A DNA stretch of 64,000 bases, taken from positions 1 to 64,000 of the forward strand of contig NZ_QLNP01000104.1 in assembly GCF_003261175.1 (NCBI RefSeq), written 5' to 3'. Both the position numbers and the translations under genes were made by a program. Shown here piece after piece: positions 17,188 to 26,408 of this stretch. A model generated the notes under the pieces. The model had not been told where the DNA came from. It worked only from the letters and a program-made list of their open reading frames with translations, and ran no database searches. How positions within the stretch are numbered: position 1 is the stretch's first letter; every line of letters begins with the position of its first letter. Origin of the DNA: Arthrobacter globiformis (lineage in GTDB: Bacteria; Actinomycetota; Actinomycetes; Actinomycetales; Micrococcaceae).

Positions 17188-17598
17188 ATGCCGAAAATCC
17201 GGATCTCCGAAGCCGCTCGCTTTCTGGGCGTCAGCGACGACACCGTCCGCCGCTGGACCGAGAACGGGATGCTGACCCCGGTCAAGGACGCCTCCGGCCG
17301 GCTGGCCGTCGAGGGGCTCGAACTCGCCCACCTCGCCCGCAACCAGGCGCAGCTGCCCGAGGACCCCACCCGGGTAGGCAGCTCGGCGCGCAACCGGTTC
17401 GTTGGCCTGGTCACCGGCATCACCGCCGACAAGGTCATGGCCCAGGTGGAGCTGCAGTGCGGCCCGTTCCGCGTTGTCTCCCTGATGAGCAGCGAAGCCG
17501 TCCGTGACCTCGGCCTTGAACTCGGGTCCGTGGCCACCGCCGTCGTCAAAGCCACCACCGTCATCATCGAAACGCCGCAGGGAAAGAGCATCACATGA
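17188..17598 (+). CDS. HTH and TOBE (molybdopterin-binding) domain regulator of mod operon
   Basis: 136 residues: MerR/excisionase-type HTH at the N-terminus (ISEAARFLGVSDDTVRRWTENG) and a Mop/TOBE domain in the C-terminal half (ARNRFVGLVTGITADKVMAQVELQCG ... SEAVRDLGLELGSVATAVVKATTVIIE). TOBE domains bind molybdate or tungstate, so this is probably the molybdate sensor and regulator of modABC. I use ATG 17188; a GTG 15 nt upstream is possible. A GATTAT -10-like element at 17176-17181 lies directly before the ATG, hinting at a leaderless transcript. Its stop overlaps modA by 4 bp. Confidence 0.85.
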   Translation: MPKIRISEAARFLGVSDDTVRRWTENGMLTPVKDASGRLAVEGLELAHLARNQAQLPEDPTRVGSSARNRFVGLVTGITADKVMAQVELQCGPFRVVSLMSSEAVRDLGLELGSVATAVVKATTVIIETPQGKSIT

Positions 17599-18398
17599 GC
17601 ACCATCCGCGTGCGCATCGGCGCCCTGCTGGCCGCCGGAGTCCTTGCCGCCGGTCTGGCCGGCTGCGCCGCCTCCAACACTGCGGCCGGCAGAACCCAGA
17701 GCGGCAGTTCGACGGCGGCCGGCACCGGCACCCTGACCGTTTTCGCCGCCGCGTCCCTCAAGCCGACGTTCACCAAGATCGCCTCCGAGTTCGAGGCCGC
17801 AAACCCGGGCACCAAGGTCACGCTCAACTTCGCCGGGTCCTCGGACCTGGCCACGCAGATCACCCAAGGCGCCCCAGCCGATGTGTTCGCCTCCGCCGAC
17901 ACCAGGAACATGGCCAAACTCTCCGACGCGAAGCTCATCGACGGAACGGCAAGCAACTTCGCCACGAACGTCCTGGAGATCGCCGTCCCGCCGGGAAATC
18001 CGGCGTCGGTCAGTTCCTTCGCCGACCTGGCGAAGCCGGGCGTCAAGGTGGTTGTCTGCGCACCCCAGGTTCCCTGCGGCGCCGCCACCGAGACCGTGGA
18101 ACAGGCCGCCGGAACCACCCTGAAACCCGTCAGCGAGGAATCCTCCGTGACCGATGTGCTCGGCAAGGTCACGTCCGGGGAAGCCGACGCCGGGCTGGTC
18201 TACGTCACCGACGTAAAAAACGCAGGCGACAAGGTCCAGGGCATCCCGTTCAGCGAATCAGGCAAGGCAGTGAATACCTACCCGATCGCCACCGCGGGCA
18301 GCAGCAGGAACAAGGAACTGGCCAGGGCCTTCATCGCCACGGTCACCGGCAGCGAAGGCAGGAAGGTCCTCAGTGAGGCCGGTTTCGGCACCCCGTAG
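17595..18398 (+). CDS. modA: Molybdate ABC transporter substrate-binding lipoprotein
   Basis: 267 residues. Lipoprotein signal with lipobox LAGC (C24), then [21 protein letters not shown], the family opening with the oxyanion-binding A-A-S-L, and [22 protein letters not shown]. Binds molybdate or tungstate outside the membrane and hands it to ModB. First codon overlaps the regulator stop (ATGA). Confidence 0.93.
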   Translation: MSTIRVRIGALLAAGVLAAGLAGCAASNTAAGRTQSGSSTAAGTGTLTVFAAASLKPTFTKIASEFEAANPGTKVTLNFAGSSDLATQITQGAPADVFASADTRNMAKLSDAKLIDGTASNFATNVLEIAVPPGNPASVSSFADLAKPGVKVVVCAPQVPCGAATETVEQAAGTTLKPVSEESSVTDVLGKVTSGEADAGLVYVTDVKNAGDKVQGIPFSESGKAVNTYPIATAGSSRNKELARAFIATVTGSEGRKVLSEAGFGTP

Positions 18399-19236
18399 CA
18401 AGGCCGGGACAGCCCGCAAAACTAACCGGCGGGACACCGGCTACACCGGCGTCCCGCCGTGGGTCTTCGCCCTCGCGGCAGCGGGAACGCTGTTTGTCCT
18501 GCTTCCGCTGGCCGCCATGGTGGCCAAGGTCAACTGGGGCCAGTTCATCCCGCTCATCACCTCCGAATCCTCCCTCACCGCGCTGGGCCTGAGCCTGCGG
18601 ACCTCGGCCGCCAGCACGGTGCTGTGCATAGTGCTCGGCGTGCCGCTGGCCCTCGTCCTGGCCCGCGCCAGTTTTCCGGGCCAGCGCCTGCTGCGGGCCT
18701 TCGTGCTCCTCCCCCTCGTGTTGCCGCCGGTCGTCGGCGGCATCGCCCTGCTGTACACGTTCGGCCGCCAGGGCATGCTCGGGCGCAGCATCGAATTGGC
18801 GGGGATCCAGATCGCCTTCTCCACCACCGCCGTCATTCTTGCCCAGACGTTCGTGGCGCTGCCGTTCCTGGTGGTCAGCCTCGAGGGCGCCCTGCGCACC
18901 GCGGGCACCAAGTACGAGGCGGTCGCTGCGACCCTGGGCGCCCGTCCCACCACGGTGCTGCGCCGCGTCAGCATCCCGCTGGTCCTGCCCGGGCTGGCTT
19001 CCGGTGCCGTGTTGTCGTTCGCGCGCTGCCTGGGTGAGTTCGGCGCCACCCTGACCTTCGCCGGCAGCCTCCAGGGCGTCACGCGCACCCTGCCCCTGGA
19101 GATCTACCTGCAGCGGGAAACCGACGCCGATGCCGCCGTCGCGCTTTCACTGGTGCTCGTCGCGGTGGCGGTCGCCGTCGTCGGGCTTTCCTACCGGCGC
19201 CCCCGGGCCCTGGCGGCGGAGGCAGGGACAGGATGA
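18373..19236 (+). CDS. modB: Molybdate ABC transporter permease
   Basis: 287 residues with about six membrane segments and the binding-protein-dependent permease EAA-like loop ([37 protein letters not shown]). Probable GTG start at 18373, inside the end of modA (26-bp overlap), with GGAAGG 6 nt upstream. Forms the channel of the molybdate importer. The long N-terminal basic stretch before the first helix makes a later start possible. Confidence 0.92.
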   Translation: MRPVSAPRSKAGTARKTNRRDTGYTGVPPWVFALAAAGTLFVLLPLAAMVAKVNWGQFIPLITSESSLTALGLSLRTSAASTVLCIVLGVPLALVLARASFPGQRLLRAFVLLPLVLPPVVGGIALLYTFGRQGMLGRSIELAGIQIAFSTTAVILAQTFVALPFLVVSLEGALRTAGTKYEAVAATLGARPTTVLRRVSIPLVLPGLASGAVLSFARCLGEFGATLTFAGSLQGVTRTLPLEIYLQRETDADAAVALSLVLVAVAVAVVGLSYRRPRALAAEAGTG

Positions 19237-20282
19237 CCTTCACGCTCAACGCCGCGCTGCACGTGCGCAACTTCGACGTTTCCCTCACGCTTGGACCCGC
19301 CGAAACCGTTGCCGTGCTGGGCCCCAACGGTGCCGGCAAGTCGACACTGCTGGGGATCATCGCCGGGCTCCTCCGCCCGGACAGCGGGCACGCCGTGCTC
19401 GGACAGAAAACGCTGTTCAACCTCGACGGCGGGAACAGCCACTTCCTGCCGCCGCACACCCGGGGAACAGCGCTGCTCGCACAGGAACCGCTGCTGTTTC
19501 CGCACATGAGCGTGCTGGAGAATGTCGCCTTCGGGCCGCGGGCAGCCGGCGCGAACCGGGCAAGTGCGCTGCAGACGTCGCGGCACTGGCTGGCCGAGGT
19601 GGAGGCCGCGGAGTTCGCGGACCGGCGGCCGGGCCAGCTCTCTGGCGGCCAGGCGCAGCGCGTCGCCATCGCCCGTGCCCTGGCCACAGACCCCGAACTG
19701 CTGCTGCTCGATGAGCCCATGGCGGCCCTCGACATCCATGCCGCCCCCATGCTCCGCAGGCTGCTCAAGCGGGTCCTCGCCAACCGCCGGGCCATCATCA
19801 TCACGCACGACGTCCTGGACGCCCTGATGCTCGCCGACCGGGCCGTCGTCCTCGAGAGCGGACGGATCACGGAGGAAGGGCCCACGCGCGCGGTCCTGGA
19901 GAAACCGCGCAGCAAGTTCGCCGCCGGTTTGGCGGGCATGAACCTGCTCCCCGGCACCATCACCGGCCGTGGGCTAACGTCCGACGGCGGACTGGACATC
20001 ACTGCCCACCCCGAGGACGGTGCCGTCCCCGGCCAGGACGGCGTCGCCGTATTTTCGCCGACCGCGGTCTCGGTCTTCCTCAGCGCTGAGCACGGCAGCC
20101 CGCGGAACTCTTTCGCCGTCACCATCACGGACCTTGAACCCCACGGCGACCAGATCCGCGTCCACGCCGGCGGCTTGTCCGCGGACATCACCCCGGCAGC
20201 GTCGGCGGACCTGGGACTCACGCCGGGGATGACCGTCTACTTCGTCATCAAGGCCACGGCCATCGCGGTTTATCCGGCGTAG
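19233..20282 (+). CDS. modC: Molybdate ABC transporter ATP-binding protein
   Basis: 349 residues. Walker [10 protein letters not shown] (30-38), signature LSGGQ (136-140), Walker B LLLLDEP (156-162), H-loop ITHD. The C-terminal third is a TOBE domain ([23 protein letters not shown]), as in ModC. Energises molybdate import with ModB. Start overlaps modB by 4 bp. Together with the HTH-TOBE gene this is a four-gene coupled operon. Confidence 0.93.
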   Translation: MTFTLNAALHVRNFDVSLTLGPAETVAVLGPNGAGKSTLLGIIAGLLRPDSGHAVLGQKTLFNLDGGNSHFLPPHTRGTALLAQEPLLFPHMSVLENVAFGPRAAGANRASALQTSRHWLAEVEAAEFADRRPGQLSGGQAQRVAIARALATDPELLLLDEPMAALDIHAAPMLRRLLKRVLANRRAIIITHDVLDALMLADRAVVLESGRITEEGPTRAVLEKPRSKFAAGLAGMNLLPGTITGRGLTSDGGLDITAHPEDGAVPGQDGVAVFSPTAVSVFLSAEHGSPRNSFAVTITDLEPHGDQIRVHAGGLSADITPAASADLGLTPGMTVYFVIKATAIAVYPA

Positions 20283-20323
20283 GTTGGCGGAACGCGGCTC
20301 GGCGGCTGCTCCGACCCCCAGCG

Positions 20324-20380
20324 CGAACTGGCAGCTAATGCCCGCAAAATCCAATTTTGGGGTCATTACATGCCAGTTCG
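20324..20380. terminator. Imperfect 57-bp palindrome between convergent genes
   Basis: Outer arms CGAACTGGCA (20324-20333) and TGCCAGTTCG (20371-20380) are perfect inverted copies; inner pairs TAATG / CATTA and AAAA / TTTT also match. It lies 42 bp after modC and runs into the last codons of the convergent MFS gene, whose stop is 20366-20368. The AAAA/TTTT inner part suits a bidirectional terminator. The sequence also looks like a dispersed intergenic palindrome. Confidence 0.6.
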
Positions 20381-21637
20381 ACGGGGTAAGTCCGCCATTC
20401 GTTTGGCCAGCACCGCCGACAGCGTCAGAACCAGGAGTCCGGCCAGCGGCACCACGAAGAGGCCGGCGCGCAGGCTGGCGGCATCCGCGATGGCGCCCAC
20501 GACGGGCGGGGACACCAGGAAGCCCACGCGCATCAGCCAGCTGACCATGGTGAGCCCGGTTCCGGGCCGCAGCCCGGGTAGTTCGTCCGCGGCGTGCATG
20601 GCCGCGGGAACGAGCGTTGCCACGCCGAGGCCGGCGGCCGCGAAGCCGAGAATCGTTCCCGGGATGCTCGGAACGGCCAGGGCGGTACCCATGCCGACGG
20701 CGGCGATGATCCCGCCGGCTCGCGCAACCGTCCGCTGGCCGAAGCGGTCCACGAGCCGGTCACCCATCAGGCGGCCTACGAACTGCGCGGCCGTCAGCGC
20801 CACGAAGCCGAACCCTGCGAGTGTGGTGGCCGCGCCGAGGCTGTCGCTGAGGTAGATGGCGGACCACGAACTGCCGGCATCCTCCACCAAAGCCCCAGCC
20901 GTTGCGATGAGCACCAGCGCAGCCAGGACCCCGTACTTGGCGACTGTTCCCCGGGCGGTGGACGGCTCCGAGCCAGGTGCCGCTGTCCCGTCCGCAGCAT
21001 CAGCGGCGGCGAGCTCGCCGTCGTCGTCCGATTCCGGCCCGGCCAGGAGGAAGCGGCAGCAGCACAGCGTCAGCGCCGCGAACAGTGCGGCGGAGATGCT
21101 GAGGTGGATTCCGGGCGCAAGATCCAGGCCCGCCGCAGCGGCCCCCATCAGGCCGCCCAGCACGGCTCCGATGCTCCACACCGCGTGCAGCGAGTTGATG
21201 ATGGAGCGCTGGTACAGCCGCTGGACACGCAGCCCGTGGGCGTTCTGGGCCACATCGGTGACGGCGTCCATCGCTCCGGCGAAGAACAACGCGGCGGCGA
21301 GCATCGCCCAGGACGGCGCCATGCCCGCGCACAGGATCCCGAGGCTGGTCAGGATGGTGCCCGCGACCGCGACCCGCGAGGACCGGAAGCGGCGGATCAA
21401 CGCGCCCGACGCGAGCCCCGCAATCAGCGCACCCAGCGGGAAGGCCGCCACAGCAAGCCCGAACTGGGCGTTGCTCAGACCCAGCTCCGCCATGATGGTC
21501 GGGTACCGGGGCACCAGGTTGGCGAAGAGCGCTCCGTTGGTGAGGAAGAGGATGGCGACGGCGGCACGCGCCTTGCCGGGCCCGGCCGGGGCGGTGATCG
21601 CGGCGGCGGACGGCGCCGCGGTTGAAGAGTTGTTCAC
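20366..21637 (-). CDS. MFS transporter
   Basis: 423 residues with about 12 membrane segments. Family features: NGALFANLVPRYPTIMAELGLSNAQFGL near the start and the GALIRRFRSSRV loop between helices 2 and 3. Resembles the YbjJ-like branch of drug/sugar-type facilitators, substrate unknown. Its ATG overlaps the TetR stop by 4 bp, so export or uptake of the ligand sensed by that regulator is likely. Confidence 0.85.
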   Translation of the reverse strand: MNNSSTAAPSAAAITAPAGPGKARAAVAILFLTNGALFANLVPRYPTIMAELGLSNAQFGLAVAAFPLGALIAGLASGALIRRFRSSRVAVAGTILTSLGILCAGMAPSWAMLAAALFFAGAMDAVTDVAQNAHGLRVQRLYQRSIINSLHAVWSIGAVLGGLMGAAAAGLDLAPGIHLSISAALFAALTLCCCRFLLAGPESDDDGELAAADAADGTAAPGSEPSTARGTVAKYGVLAALVLIATAGALVEDAGSSWSAIYLSDSLGAATTLAGFGFVALTAAQFVGRLMGDRLVDRFGQRTVARAGGIIAAVGMGTALAVPSIPGTILGFAAAGLGVATLVPAAMHAADELPGLRPGTGLTMVSWLMRVGFLVSPPVVGAIADAASLRAGLFVVPLAGLLVLTLSAVLAKRMADLPRRTGM

Positions 21638-22179
21638 TGCGGAGTCACTATTCTGTTCACGGCGTCGCGAACGGTCTCAACGGACATGGGTTCCAGGGCC
21701 AGCGCCCGGTGGATGGAGAGGCCCTCAATCAGGGCGTCCAGCATCACCGTTGTGGCCGGATCGAAGTGCCGCTCCAGGGCGGCGCGGCTCCTGGCCATCC
21801 AGGTATCGGTCACCCGGCGCAGGTCCGGGCGGCGCGCGGCCAGGGCGTAGAGCTCGTAGGTGAGCAGGATGTTCCGGCGTTCCCCGAGCAGCTCCCCCGC
21901 GATGAGGCCCACCACGGCTTCCCGGGCCCCGTCCCGCCCGTGCGCTCCGGCCAGGGCCGCCTCGAACCCGTCCGCCGTGTCGTCGGCGAGCTTCGTGAAG
22001 GCGGCCGCGAACAGATCGTCGAGGCCCTTGAAATGGTAGGTCAGCGAGCCGAGGGGCACGTCCGCTGCCTCGGCGACTTTCCGGTGGGTGGTGGCGGCAA
22101 CGCCGTGTTCGGCGATGACGTCCAGGGCCACCTCGATGAGCCGCCGCCGGCGGTTGGGGTCGTGGCGGCGCACGCTCAT
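21634..22179 (-). CDS. TetR-family regulator
   Basis: 181 residues. N-terminal HTH about 10-57 (RRLIEVALDVIAEHGVAATTHRKVAEAADVPLGSLTYHFKGLDDLFAAAF). The C-terminal ligand domain is short but complete. Middle gene of a coupled operon: it overlaps the acetyltransferase stop by 4 bp and the MFS start by 4 bp. Two identical-type palindromes before the operon are probably its operators, giving autorepression. Confidence 0.9.
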   Translation of the reverse strand: MSVRRHDPNRRRRLIEVALDVIAEHGVAATTHRKVAEAADVPLGSLTYHFKGLDDLFAAAFTKLADDTADGFEAALAGAHGRDGAREAVVGLIAGELLGERRNILLTYELYALAARRPDLRRVTDTWMARSRAALERHFDPATTVMLDALIEGLSIHRALALEPMSVETVRDAVNRIVTPQ

Positions 22180-22754
22180 ATGCTGCGGATGACGCGGGCG
22201 GGGTTGCCGACGGCGACGACGTTAGCCGGCACGTCCTTCGTCACCACGGCCCCGGCGCCGATCACCGAGTTCTCCCCCACGGCCACGCCGGGCAGGATGA
22301 TCGCGCCTCCGCCGATCCAGACGTTGTTCCCGATGGTGATGGGCTGCGCTGCCTCGAGCTTGTCCCGGCGCGGACCGGGCTCCACGGGATGGGTGGGCGT
22401 TAGCAGCTGGACGTTGGGACCGATCTGCACGTCGTCGCCGATGGTGATGGGAGCAACGTCCAACGCCGTGAAGTTGAAGTTGATGAAGGTCCGGGCACCG
22501 ATCCGGATGTACTTGCCGTAGTCGACAAACAGCGGCGGCCGGATGTCCGTGCCCTCGCCAACCGCGCCGAGGAGGTCGGCCAGGATCCGCTTCGCCTCAT
22601 CCCGGTCCCCCGCCCACGTCCTGCCGTAGCGGTCAGCGAGCTCCATGCCGCGGGCGTTGTCGGCGGCGAGGTTCGGATCGTCGGCGATGTACAGGTCTCC
22701 GGCCTGCATCCGTTCCTGCATCGTCCTGCTGTCACCGGCAAAGTACTGCTCCAC
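22176..22754 (-). CDS. Maltose/galactoside O-acetyltransferase family (hexapeptide repeat)
   Basis: 192 residues. N-terminal mac domain (MQERMQAGDLYIADDPNLAADNARG) and left-handed beta-helix hexapeptide repeats from about 75 on, with the catalytic H of TPTHPVEPGPR and the trimer-forming end IGAGAVVTKDVPANVVAVGNPARV. Transfers acetyl from acetyl-CoA to a sugar hydroxyl. With an MFS transporter and a TetR in one operon it may serve in modification and export of a sugar compound, like LacA; inferred. Confidence 0.9.
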   Translation of the reverse strand: MEQYFAGDSRTMQERMQAGDLYIADDPNLAADNARGMELADRYGRTWAGDRDEAKRILADLLGAVGEGTDIRPPLFVDYGKYIRIGARTFINFNFTALDVAPITIGDDVQIGPNVQLLTPTHPVEPGPRRDKLEAAQPITIGNNVWIGGGAIILPGVAVGENSVIGAGAVVTKDVPANVVAVGNPARVIRSI

Positions 22755-22778
22755 AATAAATCCCTCCGAAAGGCGTTA

Positions 22779-22813
22779 TGTACAAACGTACATTCTTTGT
22801 GTACGGATGTACA
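22779..22813. promoter_or_regulatory. Two palindromic operators TGTAC-N4-GTACA
   Basis: TGTACAAACGTACA (22779-22792) and TGTACGGATGTACA (22800-22813) share perfect 5-bp arms with 4-nt spacers and lie 21 bp apart, two helical turns. They are nested in a larger inverted repeat 22772-22820 (GGCGTTATGTAC ... GTACATAACGCC). Located 25-60 bp upstream of the acetyltransferase start, they are the likely binding sites of the TetR protein of this operon. Confidence 0.75.
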
Positions 22814-22846
22814 TAACGCCCTCCGAAGGTCCTGAGCGGGAAGGGA

Positions 22847-24385
22847 TCACTTCTTCACCACGTCCAGCTCGACGACGGCCCAGGACAGCGCCGGCAGGCT
22901 CAGCCGGAGTTCGGAGCCGCTTGCCTTCGCGCCTTCGAGGGGCTTCAGGCCCACGCGGTCCGGGCTCTCCTGGGCGTTGATCGTGAAGCGGTCGCCGCCC
23001 TCCGGAATTTCCAGGACCTCGGCGCGGCGCACCTGGCGGGCATCGAAACCGCGCAGGGCAACCTCGACGTCGGCCGCCTCCTCCAGGCCGCGGTTGGCGA
23101 AGAACAGCGCCACCCTGCCCGTTTCCTCGTTCCACGTCGCACTGACGTCCACGAGGTCGGTGTCGCCGAACCGAGCATTACCGTACTTGTCGGAGTCGAC
23201 GGACAGGCGCAGGATCTGACCTTTCGCCAGTTCGGCCATCCGGGCGAAGGGGTGGAAGATGGTCTGCCGCCAGGCCGGGCCGTTTTCCTCGCTGAAGATC
23301 GGCGCGATCACGTTGACCAACTGCGCCTGGTTGGCGATCTTGACCCGGTCGCCGTGGCGGAGCAGCGAGTTGAGCAGTGTGCCCACGACGACGGCGTCCG
23401 TCACGTTGTACTTGTCCTCAATGACCCGCGGGTGCTCGCGCCAGCCAGCCTTGGTCACGTTGTGCGGCTGGTCCTCGGTGTCGAGGCCCCGCTGGTACCA
23501 GACGTTCCATTCGTCGAAGGACAGGTTGATGTGCTTCTTGTGCTTGCCCTTGGCGCGGACGGCGTCGGCCGTGGCGATCACCGACTCGATGAAGTAGTCG
23601 GTGTCGACGGCGCTGGCCAGGAAGCTGCCGACGTCGCCGTCGTGCTCCTGGTAGTAGGCGTGCAGCGAGACGTAGTCCACTTCCTCGTAGGCGTGGGTCA
23701 GCACCGTCTGCTCCCAGGCCCCGAAGGTGGGCATGCCGGAGTTGGAGCTGCCGCAGGCCACCAGTTCGATGTCCTGGTCCACGAACCGCATCGCCTTGGC
23801 CGCCTCCTGGGCCAGCCGCCCGTATTCCTCGGCGGTCTTGTGGCCGATCTGCCACGGCCCGTCCATCTCGTTGCCGAGGCACCACAGCTTGATGTTGAAC
23901 GGGTCCTTGTGCCCGTTCTTGGCGCGCAGGTCGGACAGGTAGGTGCCGCCGGGGTGGTTGGCGTACTCCACGATCTCGCGGGCCGCGTCCACTCCCCTGG
24001 TGCCCAGGTTGATGGCCTCCATGATTTCGGTGCCCGCCTGCCGGGACCAGTCGACGAACTCGTGCAGGCCGAAGGCGTTGGTTTCCAGGGTGTGCCAGGC
24101 GCCGTCGAGCCGCCGGGGGCGGTTTTCCCGGGGGCCGATGCCGTCCTCCCAGTTGTAGCCGGAGACGAAGTTGCCGCCGGGGTAACGGATGACGGTGGCG
24201 CCGAGCTCCTTGACGAGCTTGAGCACGTCCTGCCGGAAACCGTTCTCGTCGGCCTCCGGGTGGCCGGGCTCGTAGATGCCGGTGTAGACACAGCGGCCCA
24301 TGTGCTCAACGAAGGAGCCGAAAAGGCGGCGGGGTACTTCCCCGATGGTGAAGTCGCGGTCGAGGGTGATCCTTGCGCGGGACAT
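22847..24385 (-). CDS. GH51 alpha-N-arabinofuranosidase
   Basis: 512 residues, usual GH51 length. Acid/base E173 in WCLGNEMDGPW and nucleophile E292 in LSFDEWNVWY, on a TIM barrel followed by a C-terminal beta domain. No signal peptide: intracellular, acting on imported short arabino-oligosaccharides to release L-arabinose. Last gene of the operon with two permeases and a binding protein, which fits uptake then hydrolysis. Confidence 0.93.
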   Translation of the reverse strand: MSRARITLDRDFTIGEVPRRLFGSFVEHMGRCVYTGIYEPGHPEADENGFRQDVLKLVKELGATVIRYPGGNFVSGYNWEDGIGPRENRPRRLDGAWHTLETNAFGLHEFVDWSRQAGTEIMEAINLGTRGVDAAREIVEYANHPGGTYLSDLRAKNGHKDPFNIKLWCLGNEMDGPWQIGHKTAEEYGRLAQEAAKAMRFVDQDIELVACGSSNSGMPTFGAWEQTVLTHAYEEVDYVSLHAYYQEHDGDVGSFLASAVDTDYFIESVIATADAVRAKGKHKKHINLSFDEWNVWYQRGLDTEDQPHNVTKAGWREHPRVIEDKYNVTDAVVVGTLLNSLLRHGDRVKIANQAQLVNVIAPIFSEENGPAWRQTIFHPFARMAELAKGQILRLSVDSDKYGNARFGDTDLVDVSATWNEETGRVALFFANRGLEEAADVEVALRGFDARQVRRAEVLEIPEGGDRFTINAQESPDRVGLKPLEGAKASGSELRLSLPALSWAVVELDVVKK

Positions 24386-24448
24386 GTGGGGTATCTCCTT
24401 GGTTGTGGAACAGGTTCAGTGAGAGGAATGAAAAGCGAAGGTGCCGCG

Positions 24449-25345
24449 TCAGGTGCCGGCGAGTCCCGTCGTCGCAACGCCCTTGATGATCTGGCGCTGG
24501 AAAAACAGGAAGACGAGGATGAGCGGCAGCGCCGCGAGCAGTGCGGACGCCATGTTCTGCGCGTACTGGATGCCGTAGGCGCTCTTGATGGTCTGCAGCC
24601 CGACCGGCAGGGTCAGGATGGAGCCGTCGTTGGTGGAGATGAAGGGCCAGAGGAAGTTGTTCCAGGCGCCGATGAACACGAAGATCGCGACGGCGGCCAG
24701 GATGGGCCGTGAGAGCGGCAGGACGATCTGGGTGAAGATCCGCATCCGACTGGCGCCGTCCATCACCGCGGCCTCCTCGAGCTCGCGCGGGATCTGGTCG
24801 AAGAACTTCTTGAGCACGAACACCATGGCCGGGTGAATGACCTGCGGCAGGATGATGGCCCACGACGTGTCAATCATGTGCAGCGCCACCATCTGGTAGA
24901 ACAGCGGGATGATCAGCACCGGCGGCGGAATGATGATGGAGGCGATGATCACCGTCATCAGCACTTTCTTGCCGCGGAAGTCGATGCGAGACAGGGCGTA
25001 GGCCACCAGCGCGGAGATAGCCAGCGTAATCGCGGTGATGGCAGCGGAGGTGTAGAGCGAGTTCCAGGTCCACAGCGGGATGTTGCCGTCCTGGAACACC
25101 TTGATGAACGCGTCGGCAGTAAAGCCCGACGGCGGGATCCAGCTTACTTTCGGCGCTGCGGCGTCCGTTTCGCTCTTGAAAGCGGTGACCGTGGCCCAGG
25201 CGAAGGGGATCAGCCACAGGACGGCGAGGATCGCGGCCACCGCCAGGACGGCGGCCCTGCCGGCGGTCATCTTCTTGCGGGGCTGGCGGAGATGTGTGGC
25301 GGACGTGCCGCGAAGGGCGGGACGGGTGAGGGTCTGGGTTGCCAT
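24449..25345 (-). CDS. Carbohydrate ABC transporter permease (MalG type)
   Basis: 298 residues from ATG 25345; the frame runs far upstream inside the other permease gene but that part is not protein-like. Six membrane segments and the EAA loop ELEEAAVMDGASRMRIFTQIVLPLSRP. Inner-membrane partner of the next permease for import of arabinosides. Two bases separate it from the upstream permease stop. Confidence 0.92.
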   Translation of the reverse strand: MATQTLTRPALRGTSATHLRQPRKKMTAGRAAVLAVAAILAVLWLIPFAWATVTAFKSETDAAAPKVSWIPPSGFTADAFIKVFQDGNIPLWTWNSLYTSAAITAITLAISALVAYALSRIDFRGKKVLMTVIIASIIIPPPVLIIPLFYQMVALHMIDTSWAIILPQVIHPAMVFVLKKFFDQIPRELEEAAVMDGASRMRIFTQIVLPLSRPILAAVAIFVFIGAWNNFLWPFISTNDGSILTLPVGLQTIKSAYGIQYAQNMASALLAALPLILVFLFFQRQIIKGVATTGLAGT

Positions 25346-25347
25346 GA

Positions 25348-26340
25348 TTATGCACTCCTGCGGCGAGTGATGAAGAACTGCATGACCGAGACGGCCACGA
25401 TCAGCCCGAAGAAGATGTAGGAGATGGCTGCGGAGTAGCCCAGCCGGTAGCCGGTGAACCCGGTTTCGAAGATGTACTGCACCACGGGCCGGGTGGAACC
25501 CGCGGGGCCGCCGGCCGTCATCTGGTACACCTGATCGAAAATCTTGAGCGAGGCCAGGATCTGCAGGAGCACGATCATCACGGTGGTGGGCGTCAGTTGC
25601 GGCAGGGTGATGGAGAAGAACTGCCGCCAGGCGCCGGCACCGTCCAGCGACGCAGCCTCGTAGTGCTGGGCGGGGATGTTCTGCATGGCGGCCAGGTACA
25701 GCAGGAAGTTGAACCCCACCGTCCACCACAGCGTGGCGATGACGATGGCCCACATGGCCACGTTCGGGTCGTTCAACCAGGCCACCTTGGGAAGCCCGAT
25801 CTTCGCCAGCGAGTCATTGATCAGGCCCAGCTGCGGGTTGTACATCCAGGAGAAGAAGAGGGAGACCACTGTGGACGCGAGCAGGTACGGGGCGAAGTAG
25901 GAGAGCCGCCACAGCCACTGGGCCGGCAGCCCGACGTTGACCAGTGCTGCCATAACGAGGGCGACGAGTACCAGCGGAACCGTACTGATCACCGTGAAGT
26001 AGAGCGTGTTGCCGAGCGAGTGCCACATGTCGGCGTCGGCCAGCGCTTCGGCATAGTTGGCCAGGCCGATCAGGCTGTCATTCGCGCCAGTGAGGGACTT
26101 GCCGGTGAGGCTCATGTACACGCCGTACAGCAGCGGCCAGACGAGGAAGACCAGGAAGAAGGCCAAGAACGGGGCGGCGAAGCCCCAGCCGTTGAGGTTG
26201 TCCCGGGTCCGGCGGGGACAGGACTGCGATGCGTTGGGCCGGCCTGTCCCGGACGGTCTTTTGCGGGACGGGTTGCTGCGGAGCTGGCCGGGCAAGGACG
26301 GCGCCTGCTCAGCACTTTCGGATGTTGCTAAGGAACTCAT
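25348..26340 (-). CDS. Carbohydrate ABC transporter permease (MalF type)
   Basis: 330 residues. About 45 polar residues precede the first helix (GWGFAAPFLAFFLVFLVWPLLYGVY). EAA loop: YEAASLDGAGAWRQFFSITLPQLTP. Forms the translocation pore together with the MalG-type subunit. No ATPase gene is present in the operon, so a shared MsiK-type ATPase elsewhere in the genome is probably used. Confidence 0.92.
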   Translation of the reverse strand: MSSLATSESAEQAPSLPGQLRSNPSRKRPSGTGRPNASQSCPRRTRDNLNGWGFAAPFLAFFLVFLVWPLLYGVYMSLTGKSLTGANDSLIGLANYAEALADADMWHSLGNTLYFTVISTVPLVLVALVMAALVNVGLPAQWLWRLSYFAPYLLASTVVSLFFSWMYNPQLGLINDSLAKIGLPKVAWLNDPNVAMWAIVIATLWWTVGFNFLLYLAAMQNIPAQHYEAASLDGAGAWRQFFSITLPQLTPTTVMIVLLQILASLKIFDQVYQMTAGGPAGSTRPVVQYIFETGFTGYRLGYSAAISYIFFGLIVAVSVMQFFITRRRSA

Positions 26341-26357
26341 TGGGGACTCCTTTGTCG

Positions 26358-26408
26358 CTCAGTGGTCTCAGATGCTCAGTGCTCTCAGATACTCAGTGGC
26401 CTCAGACC
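26358..26408. repeat. Three imperfect 17-bp tandem repeats
   Basis: Units CTCAGTGGTCTCAGATG (26358-26374), CTCAGTGCTCTCAGATA (26375-26391) and CTCAGTGGCCTCAGACC (26392-26408), each with ten or more identical positions. They fill the gap between the binding-protein stop (inside unit 3) and the permease start. Probably slippage-derived; no role is known. Confidence 0.7.

Noticed and set aside
23252-24712. 486-codon open frame on the plus strand
   Set aside because: Antisense to the GH51 gene and permease; Gly/Val/Asp-rich shadow.
26358-26408. CRISPR-like short repeats
   Set aside because: Units are adjacent without spacers, only three copies, and lie within a gene junction; not a CRISPR array.
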